Origin: an uncultured Sphingobacteriaceae bacterium | GTDB taxonomy: Bacteria > Bacteroidota > Bacteroidia > Sphingobacteriales > Sphingobacteriaceae | Assembly (NCBI GenBank): GCA_946480915.1 | Contig: CAMLLO010000005.1 | Location: 62,001 to 126,000, forward strand | DNA length: 64,000 nucleotides | Direction: 5' to 3' | Part shown: piece after piece, positions 58,437-64,000 of the stretch | Position numbering within the stretch: position 1 is the first letter of the stretch | Layout: each line of letters opens with the position of its first letter | Made by a program: the position numbers and the translations under genes | The notes under the pieces: generated by a model | Told to the model about the DNA's origin: nothing | Database searches by the model: none | Seen by the model: only the letters and a program-made list of their open reading frames with translations

Positions 58437-59195
58437 ATGGTAACAGAAGCTCCTGTACTTAGCGTAATCACCGTTGTGTATAATAACGTTAAAGATATAG
58501 AACGTACTATTCTGTCGATTACAAATCAAACGTGCCCGAATATAGAATTCATAATTATTGACGGTGGCTCAACAGATGGTACCCTGGATGTAATTCATCG
58601 TTATGCCAGCTGTATCAGCAGATTCATTTCCGAGAAAGATAAAGGTATTTACGATGCCATGAATAAGGGACTGGAGCTTGCGACCGGCGAGTATGTTCTA
58701 TTTATGAACTCAGGTGATGAGATTTACGCAAGCGATACCGTTGAGAAAGTTTTCGCCTCGGCTCATGACGCAGATATTTATTACGGAGAGACAGAAATGT
58801 TTGATGAGAATTGGAAAAGTTTGGGGCAGCGGAGACATACATCGCCTCAACAGCTGAGCTTTACAAGTTTTAAGTATGGAATGAGCGTGAGTCACCAGGC
58901 AATCTATATTCGCAGATCACTTACGCAACCTTATGATCTGAGATACCAACTAAGCTCGGATATTGATTGGATTATTAAAGCAGTAAAAAAGGCTGGTAAG
59001 ATTGTAAATACTCATCTCTATGTGGCGAAATACCTGGTGGGCGGGATGTCTAAGGCAAAGCACTATCAAAGCTTGAAAGAGCGCTTTCTTATCTTTAGCA
59101 AACATTATGGTCTTATTCCCAATGTTGTAAACCATTTTCATATCGCGGTTAAACTAGCTTTTTATTATTTGAGGCATGGCCGGACAAATGATTAA
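58437..59195 (+). CDS. GT2-family glycosyltransferase
   Basis: The 252-residue enzyme has the family 2 core: SVITVVYNNVKDIERTILSI, FIIIDGGSTDGTLD, SEKDKGIYDAMNKGLELATG and MNSGDEI, resembling the WcaA/WcaE-type enzymes. It closes the glycan cluster; a strong hairpin terminator follows. Confidence 0.92.
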   Translation: MVTEAPVLSVITVVYNNVKDIERTILSITNQTCPNIEFIIIDGGSTDGTLDVIHRYASCISRFISEKDKGIYDAMNKGLELATGEYVLFMNSGDEIYASDTVEKVFASAHDADIYYGETEMFDENWKSLGQRRHTSPQQLSFTSFKYGMSVSHQAIYIRRSLTQPYDLRYQLSSDIDWIIKAVKKAGKIVNTHLYVAKYLVGGMSKAKHYQSLKERFLIFSKHYGLIPNVVNHFHIAVKLAFYYLRHGRTND

Positions 59196-59216
59196 CTGAC
59201 GGTACTATATCGCAAT

Positions 59217-59244
59217 AAAGCCCGTAGATTAAGCTACGGGCTTT
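59217..59244. terminator. Bidirectional terminator after the glycan cluster
   Basis: An 11-bp perfect stem AAAGCCCGTAG/CTACGGGCTTT with a 6-base loop lies between the convergent GT2 and YfhO-like genes, with A-rich and T-rich flanks. Confidence 0.92.
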
Positions 59245-59268
59245 GCTTCTACCGGCCTATTTAATAGC

Positions 59269-61740
59269 TTAAGCAGCTTTTCGTTCGTCCTTCTTTCTTT
59301 TTACCTCCATAAATATCGCAAATGCCAATCCAGCGATTAAAAGTATAGAAGAGATCAGAGAGATCGTCTCTCCTGTATAATATGATGCAGGTTCGAACTT
59401 AAATTCCACTTTATGATTTCCTCCGGGTAACTGAGCCGCCCTTAGAACATAGTCTGCTCTGAAATAAGGAATCTTATCGCCGTCTACATAAGCCTTCCAG
59501 CCTTTATCATACCAGATTTCCGAAAAGACCGCAATCACATCGTTTGGAGCGGAATATTCATAAGTTAAATGGTCCGGATGATAGTTAACCAGTTTTATCT
59601 CTGCATTGCCGGGCATTCCAAGCTTTTTAGCGTCTATTTTGGACTTAAATTCGTCATTAATGATCGCCTCTTTCTTAGGGTCAAAGCTGTTAAGTCCAGC
59701 CATTTCCTCGTCGTCGTTTTTCGCCCAGCGAACAGAGGATACAAACCAGGCAGGACCTGCCGCTGTAGCACGGTTTTGAATCTTTTCTGACTGTCCGTCA
59801 TCGCTCCTGGTTATAATGTATTTGGTATTTAACATATCCAATACATCTTCATTTATAGAGTTATTGAATTGTTTATCCAGTAACTCCTGATATCGTTTTA
59901 GTTTTGCTGCATGATAACCGCCTAAACTATGATGAAAATAGGAAGCTTCAACACTCAGGAAAGGATTTGTGGTTAGATCAAATACCCGGTATCCTAGAGT
60001 CGGATCGCGCATAATCAACTCGTCTACTTGTCTGGGCTGAAAGGGCGCTTTAATTTCAGATTTTTCAATAAACTTATCATTATTCAAATAGCGTTTATCA
60101 ACTCCCCACATATCAACTAAAATTGCCGCAGCGAAAAGGATAAAAGTTAGCTGATGAGTAATTTTTTTATTGATCATCGCCCATATCAATCCAGCACCCA
60201 CCAATACAAAGATCAGCGATCGAAATGCATCTGCTCGAGCCAGGCTAACCCTGTCTTCTACTAATGCGTTGGCAATTTGGGTTGCTAAACCCTGGTCTCC
60301 GGTACGCTGAGTTAGCATAGCGATAAACTCAGTATGATTAGATGTTTTGAAGCTCAGGAATAATGTTGGAAGTAAGAGAATCAAAAGAATAATACCGCCA
60401 GTAATGTATAGTGAGGTAAAGACTTTCTTTGTCAATATTTTCGCATCATGCTTGCCAGACGCAGCCTCGTTTACTGCAAGGATAGCGAGAACAGGGACAA
60501 GGAAACTTGCTACGGCAAGAATCGACTCAACTGCCCTGAATTTATTATAAAGAGGGAAGTAGTTAAAGAAAATATCGGAAACAAACGGGAAGTTTTTACC
60601 GAAAGATAAAAGCATTGTCAATATTACAGCCGATAGGATCCACCATTTTAATCTATTCTTAACAATGAATAATCCCAGTACAAAGAGAAAACAAATGATA
60701 GCTCCAAAGTAAAAGGGTCCGGAGGTAAATTGTTTTTCACCCCAATAGGTGGGCATCTCTTTCGCGGCACCTGCAGCCTGGTCAGCAGGGATACCTTTAT
60801 CGATTAACAGCTTAGCAACGTGCGATTTTTCATCAAGCTGTCCGCCGCTCGCACCACCATAAGCATTCGGGATTAAAAACGTTAAATTTTCTCCGACTCC
60901 CTGGCTCCAGGCGTACGCATACTCTTTATCTAAACCATTTGAGGGTTGACTTTTATCGGTAGTAAGATTGGACTTTCCCCGAATAGACTCTTGTCCGTAT
61001 TCATAAGTGGTCCACAACGAACCAGCATTAACTCCTACAGCCAGAACTACCGCCACAGCCAAATATCCAAAAGCTTTAAAAAATTCAGCAGTTCTTTGTG
61101 CTTTAACAGCATGGTAAATTTCAATTCCTATGTATATTAATAAGGCAATAAACAGATAATAGGTCATCTGGATGTGATTTGACCTGATTTCCATTGCCAG
61201 AAAGAAGGCGGTTAAAACCGAGCCTAAAAGATATTTACCTCTTAAAGTTAGGATAATACCTGCTAATATTGGAGCAAAAAACGCGATGGCATAGGCCTTG
61301 TTGCTATGACCGGCATCTATAATTATAAAGTTATACGAAGAGAAGGCAAACGCTATAGCACCTGCAGCAGCAAGCCATGGGTTAACCCGCAATACACAGA
61401 ATAATAAATAAGCGCCAAGCAGATAAAATAGAACGGTATCTATCGGGGTTGGAAAAACCGTCTTGAAAAAGGTGACAATGTGCGTGGTTACATTGCTGGG
61501 GTATTGGGCCCAGATCTGATAAGCAGGCATTCCGCTGAACATTGAATTGGTCCATAAGGGTGCTTTACCATCCTTTTCCTTAAAATCCATTATTTCTTTT
61601 TGCCCGCCCTGAGCTTGCCTCACATCGTTTTGATATAAGGATTTTCCCTTTATCACAGGACTGAAATAAACAAAACACAGCGCGATAAAAATCCCAATTA
61701 TGGCCAGGTGAATGCCATTATTTTTGAACCAATTATTCAT
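59269..61740 (-). CDS. YfhO-like large membrane protein (GT-C-like)
   Basis: An 823-residue protein with ~12 helices between residues 12 and 560 and one near the C-terminus, plus a periplasmic C-terminal domain (~570-790). The N-terminal LYQNDVRQAQGGQKE, the SGMPAYQIWAQYP motif, and YSAPNDVIAVFSEIWYDKGWK match the Bacteroidota YfhO-type family. YfhO of Bacillus is involved in lipoteichoic acid glycosylation, and GT-C folds use lipid-linked sugars; the substrate here is unknown. Convergent with the glycan cluster. Confidence 0.85.
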   Translation of the reverse strand: MNNWFKNNGIHLAIIGIFIALCFVYFSPVIKGKSLYQNDVRQAQGGQKEIMDFKEKDGKAPLWTNSMFSGMPAYQIWAQYPSNVTTHIVTFFKTVFPTPIDTVLFYLLGAYLLFCVLRVNPWLAAAGAIAFAFSSYNFIIIDAGHSNKAYAIAFFAPILAGIILTLRGKYLLGSVLTAFFLAMEIRSNHIQMTYYLFIALLIYIGIEIYHAVKAQRTAEFFKAFGYLAVAVVLAVGVNAGSLWTTYEYGQESIRGKSNLTTDKSQPSNGLDKEYAYAWSQGVGENLTFLIPNAYGGASGGQLDEKSHVAKLLIDKGIPADQAAGAAKEMPTYWGEKQFTSGPFYFGAIICFLFVLGLFIVKNRLKWWILSAVILTMLLSFGKNFPFVSDIFFNYFPLYNKFRAVESILAVASFLVPVLAILAVNEAASGKHDAKILTKKVFTSLYITGGIILLILLLPTLFLSFKTSNHTEFIAMLTQRTGDQGLATQIANALVEDRVSLARADAFRSLIFVLVGAGLIWAMINKKITHQLTFILFAAAILVDMWGVDKRYLNNDKFIEKSEIKAPFQPRQVDELIMRDPTLGYRVFDLTTNPFLSVEASYFHHSLGGYHAAKLKRYQELLDKQFNNSINEDVLDMLNTKYIITRSDDGQSEKIQNRATAAGPAWFVSSVRWAKNDDEEMAGLNSFDPKKEAIINDEFKSKIDAKKLGMPGNAEIKLVNYHPDHLTYEYSAPNDVIAVFSEIWYDKGWKAYVDGDKIPYFRADYVLRAAQLPGGNHKVEFKFEPASYYTGETISLISSILLIAGLAFAIFMEVKRKKDERKAA

Positions 61741-61761
61741 TATTCAGTTTTTTAAAGAAAC

Positions 61762-61769
61762 CAAAAGTA
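61762..61769 (-). promoter_or_regulatory. Candidate promoter -7 box of the YfhO-like gene
   Basis: TACTTTTG on the minus strand, exact TAnnTTTG, 21 bp before the ATG. A TTTC lies about 13 bp upstream, too close for a canonical -33 element. Confidence 0.45.
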
Positions 61770-61876
61770 TGAAAAAGCTTGAGAAATTCAGTGGGTATGC
61801 AAAAAGCAAAAGGATATAAGCAGGAATTAAAATGGATGCAGAAATTTGGCTCGGAAATCCTTACTGGGTAAATGGA

Positions 61877-62134
61877 TTATTGCTTCACTTCTTCATAATC
61901 AATAAACTCACCAGCCTTATCTGCAGCACGAGCTTCTTTGTCTTTAGGCGGAACGTAATCTACACTGATTTTCCCCACAGGTCTGCGTGACTGCTCTTGT
62001 TGACGGTATTGTGAATTTACATGTTCTTGCGCTTTGCTGACCATTTTTTTGAACAATAGGGGTAAAACGGCGCGGGCAATCAATCTGATTAACCACATCA
62101 CAAGAATTGTTATAAATAAAATCTTAACTAGCAT
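61877..62134 (-). CDS. DUF4834 family small membrane protein
   Basis: An 85-residue protein with one N-terminal helix (VKILFITILVMWLIRLIARAV), a basic linker and a polar C-terminal part with GKISVDYVPPKDKE and GEFIDYEEVK. These features match the DUF4834 family of Bacteroidota, whose function is unknown. It follows the cupin remnant and precedes the YfhO-like gene on the same strand with a 136-bp gap. Confidence 0.75.
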   Translation of the reverse strand: MLVKILFITILVMWLIRLIARAVLPLLFKKMVSKAQEHVNSQYRQQEQSRRPVGKISVDYVPPKDKEARAADKAGEFIDYEEVKQ

Positions 62135-62207
62135 CTTTAATAAAATCGGTACAAATATGACTATAAAAAAAATTAAATGTTTCGATCAGATGTTCAAGCT
62201 GACATTT

Positions 62208-62363
62208 TTATGATAATTTGTGAAGCAGCCCGTTTATTAAATCACCATGCTGAGGAAACTGTTTGATCAGTTCTCCATCCGCCAACTCAAAATCATTGAA
62301 ATCGAATCCCGGAGCAACCGTACAACCCACTAACGAAAAACCATGCTCATTTATTGGCGTCGA
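62208..62363 (-). pseudogene. C-terminal remnant of a cupin_5 (DUF985) protein
   Basis: The frame ends at a proper TAA (62208) and reads back through a good DUF985 C-terminus: FSLVGCTVAPGFDFNDFELA, then a short tail, about 50 residues. Homology stops at ~62360, where GTAATC-type repeats begin, and an in-frame stop follows at 62379-62381. Nothing resembling the N-terminal two thirds, nor a start codon, is found before ywbE. The gene is therefore broken; the missing part seems deleted or replaced by the four-helix-bundle unit. Confidence 0.8.
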
Positions 62364-62410
62364 AGTAGTAATCTGTAATTAGTAGCCTGAGATCAGTATG
62401 ATGAGTGGTT

Positions 62411-62438
62411 GGTAATCGGTAATCGGTATTCGGTAATC
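62411..62438 (+). repeat. Tandem GGTAATC heptamers
   Basis: Four consecutive 7-bp units GGTAATC (the third has one change, GGTATTC), with single degenerate units on either side (62368-62380 and 62448-62456). They lie between the cupin remnant and the four-helix-bundle gene. Confidence 0.85.
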
Positions 62439-62902
62439 AGTATGGTCAGTAATCGGTTAATAATGTAACTATAATTTATTACAGAAAGAAGTAGCTTTAG
62501 AGATCATTGAATTTAGCATTTTTCCAATGGATCCATATTTGAGTAATAGATCATGAGCTGTTTCGGTGGAAATATACGCACAATCCAGAGCAGTTTCAAT
62601 CCAATGTTGGGTTTCTAACTGTTCTCCATCTGCATCAGTCAAATTACTCACAAAATGTTTTTCATACTTCCTTTTGGCCCAAGATTCAGCAATTTGTGCA
62701 CCAATTGAACGTGATGATCTTCTAACCTGATCAGTTAGTGAATACATTTCTTCTCTTGGGAAACTTTTAGAGAGCTCAAATATCTCTTTTGATAATAATC
62801 TTGAAAGTTTATATACTTCTAAATCTCTAAAACTTTTTACATATTCCATAAATTTTCTGAGCTGTTTTTTGTTCCGATAACTGATTACTAAATACCGATT
62901 AC
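62419..62902. mobile_element. Candidate small mobile unit: four-helix-bundle gene between inverted repeats
   Basis: The arms at 62419-62441 and 62880-62902 are inverted 23-mers with 21 matches (GTAATCGGTATT.. on the left, its reverse complement on the right). Between them is only the four-helix-bundle gene. Such genes are multicopy and associated with insertions in other genomes. No target duplication or transposase is visible, and the similarity of the arms is partly due to the GGTAATC repeats. True limits may differ. Confidence 0.4.
62469..62849 (-). CDS. Four-helix-bundle protein (S23/IVS-encoded type)
   Basis: A 126-residue all-helical protein: SFRDLEVYKLSRLLSKEIFE, then SFPREEMYSLTDQVRRSSRS and IGAQIAESW at ~50-58, followed by DADGEQLETQHWIETALDC. 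This is the pattern of the 23S rRNA intervening-sequence protein family, which is also related to the Avd accessory proteins of diversity-generating retroelements. Molecular function unknown; a nucleic-acid-binding role is supposed. It lies between inverted arms next to a broken cupin gene. No reverse transcriptase is in the window. Confidence 0.9.
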   Translation of the reverse strand: MEYVKSFRDLEVYKLSRLLSKEIFELSKSFPREEMYSLTDQVRRSSRSIGAQIAESWAKRKYEKHFVSNLTDADGEQLETQHWIETALDCAYISTETAHDLLLKYGSIGKMLNSMISKATSFCNKL

Positions 62903-62919
62903 ATTTAAATAACCTATTT

Positions 62920-63117
62920 TCATTCTTCTACTATGAACGCTACGCGGCCCACCTGCCCGTCTTCTAAACGCACTTTAATTCCTCTGCTGTGAAAAGAAGA
63001 ACTGGTTAATAAATCTTTAACAATTCCTCTGGTTAATTTCCCCGAACGCTGATCTTTCTTTAGAATGATGTCAACTTCTAAACCGGGATATATATCGTTT
63101 CTATTTTGTCCGTTCAT
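62920..63117 (-). CDS. YwbE family protein
   Basis: A 65-residue basic protein with the YwbE pattern: IYPGLEVDIILKKDQRSGKL, then TRGIVKDLLTSSSFHSRGIKVRL and VGRVAF. Small KOW-like beta fold; function unknown, though the family is widespread. It lies 17 bp after the right inverted arm of the four-helix unit. Confidence 0.9.
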   Translation of the reverse strand: MNGQNRNDIYPGLEVDIILKKDQRSGKLTRGIVKDLLTSSSFHSRGIKVRLEDGQVGRVAFIVEE

Positions 63118-63176
63118 TTTTCTTTAGTGCTAAGCATCGGGTTTTGAGTAGCAAGTAGCCAGCCTTTATTAGAATC

Positions 63177-63204
63177 AAGAATCAAGTAGCAAGAATCAAG
63201 TAGC
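63177..63204. repeat. Tandem 14-bp repeat in the uvrB-ywbE gap
   Basis: Two identical copies of AAGAATCAAGTAGC (63177-63190, 63191-63204), with related partial copies at ~63145-63158 and 63171-63176. A separate AC-rich low-complexity stretch follows to 63238. Noncoding. Confidence 0.85.
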
Positions 63205-63238
63205 AAACCCAGAACTCAAACCTCCAACCCACAACCCA

Positions 63239-64000
63239 TCACCCCTTTTTTCCAAACTTCTCTTCCATCATCTTCTCAAGCGCATACATTTCATCACGTA
63301 ATTTTGCCGCACCTAAAAAGTCCATGCTTTTGGCAGCGGCTAACATTTCTTTTTTGGTTTTATCAATTGCTTTTTGAAGTTCAGGCTTGGTCATATAAGC
63401 AACAATCGGATCTGCTGCAATGTTAGCGGCACCTTCGTGGCCCACATACACTTTCTGAATACCTCCTTTAAAGTCAACTACCGATGTCTGCTCCATAATT
63501 TCCTCACGGGATTTGCCAATGGTAGTAGGAGTTATGCCATGCTCCTCGTTATATTTCATTTGCTTTTCGCGACGGCGGTTCGTTTCATCAATTGTAATGC
63601 GCATACTCTCAGTGATTTTATCTGCGTACATAATCACTCTTCCCCGATCATTTCGGGCAGCACGACCAATAGTTTGTATTAAAGAGCGCTCTGATCGTAG
63701 AAATCCTTCCTTATCGGCATCTAAAATCGCCACGAAAGAAACCTCGGGTAAATCCAGACCTTCGCGTAACAGGTTAATTCCAATTAATACATCAAATTCT
63801 CCTAAACGTAATCCTCTTAAAATCTCCACACGTTCTAAGGTTTTAACTTCAGAGTGAATATAGCGAACCTTAATTCCCAGCCTGTCCATATATTTTGACA
63901 GTTCTTCAGCCATTCGTTTGGTAAGCGTAGTCACTAAAATCCGGTCCCCTTGTTTAACCGTTTTATCTACCTCATCCAGCAGATCATCTACCTGGTTTAT
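63239..64000 (-). CDS. uvrB: Excinuclease ABC subunit B (C-terminal part; 5' end outside window)
   Basis: UvrB is the DNA-damage verification helicase of nucleotide excision repair. The visible 253 residues are the last third: helicase domain with [47 protein letters not shown] and QTIGRAARN (motif VI), then the C-terminal UVR domain that binds UvrC ([28 protein letters not shown]). The frame is open to the window edge, so the N-terminal Walker A is not seen. The apparent start at 63934 is an internal GTG. Confidence 0.97.
   Translation of the reverse strand: MNQVDDLLDEVDKTVKQGDRILVTTLTKRMAEELSKYMDRLGIKVRYIHSEVKTLERVEILRGLRLGEFDVLIGINLLREGLDLPEVSFVAILDADKEGFLRSERSLIQTIGRAARNDRGRVIMYADKITESMRITIDETNRRREKQMKYNEEHGITPTTIGKSREEIMEQTSVVDFKGGIQKVYVGHEGAANIAADPIVAYMTKPELQKAIDKTKKEMLAAAKSMDFLGAAKLRDEMYALEKMMEEKFGKKG

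Noticed and set aside
61770..61876. Small plus-strand frames between the YfhO-like gene and DUF4834
   Set aside because: At most 24 codons, no promoter or signal, and antisense to the transcript leader.
62365..62460. CRISPR-like array from the repeated GTAATC words
   Set aside because: The units are 7 bp and tandem without spacers; no cas genes are nearby.
62469..62849. Diversity-generating retroelement suggested by the Avd-like fold
   Set aside because: No reverse transcriptase, template repeat or variable repeat is in the window.

Overview
The window looks like a chromosomal segment of an AT-rich member of the Bacteroidota, most likely the Sphingobacteriaceae (Pedobacter/Mucilaginibacter relatives). 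This rests on type IX secretion and gliding proteins (SprA, PorV, a GldJ-type lipoprotein), families typical of the phylum (DUF4292, DUF4834, YfhO-like), several promoters with the Bacteroidota -7 box TAnnTTTG, and the lack of Shine-Dalgarno sequences. Most genes are housekeeping genes in short runs on both strands. No rRNA, tRNA, CRISPR array, prophage or classical insertion sequence was seen.

Layout. 1-7.2 kb: the N-terminal part of a very large membrane sensor protein; fabD; a folE-PTPS pterin pair; then a tightly overlapping mqnB-mqnD-hldD run (menaquinone by the futalosine route, LPS heptose). 7.2-14.5 kb: divergent gldJ and porV, ispF, a LolC/E-type permease, a metallo-beta-lactamase-fold hydrolase and comM. 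14.5-19 kb: a small XRE regulator, an orphan LytS-type kinase, a lone LutB, an unknown lipoprotein and a SprT-like metalloprotein. 19-22 kb: feoAB on a strong promoter, a 43-residue lipoprotein and a VanZ-like protein. 22-32.5 kb: gcvH-sprA-ruvA-maeB. 32.5-43 kb: a mostly minus-strand envelope region with a lytic transglycosylase, gatA, two tatA genes, an EnvC-like protein, DUF4292, a TPR protein, dut, a flippase, acyP and an aminofutalosine-deaminase-like amidohydrolase. 43-52.8 kb: rlmN, comF, a lipoprotein, glyA, scpA, dxs, a small Feo-associated Cys-rich protein and typA. 52.9-59.2 kb: a six-gene glycan cluster led by a GT10 fucosyltransferase. 59.2-64 kb: YfhO-like, DUF4834, a broken cupin next to a four-helix-bundle gene flanked by inverted repeats, ywbE and the 3' part of uvrB.

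How the genes fit together. SprA, PorV and GldJ serve type IX secretion and gliding. mqnB, mqnD and the amidohydrolase would give three steps of futalosine menaquinone synthesis. dxs and ispF belong to the MEP isoprenoid pathway. feoA, feoB and the distant Cys-rich protein handle ferrous iron. hldD, the two flippases and the glycosyltransferases build surface glycans. The least ordinary part is 62.2-63.2 kb: a cupin gene reduced to its last ~50 codons, GGTAATC heptamer repeats starting where the cupin homology ends, and a four-helix-bundle gene between inverted 23-bp arms. I read this as a candidate small mobile unit, not as a proven system.
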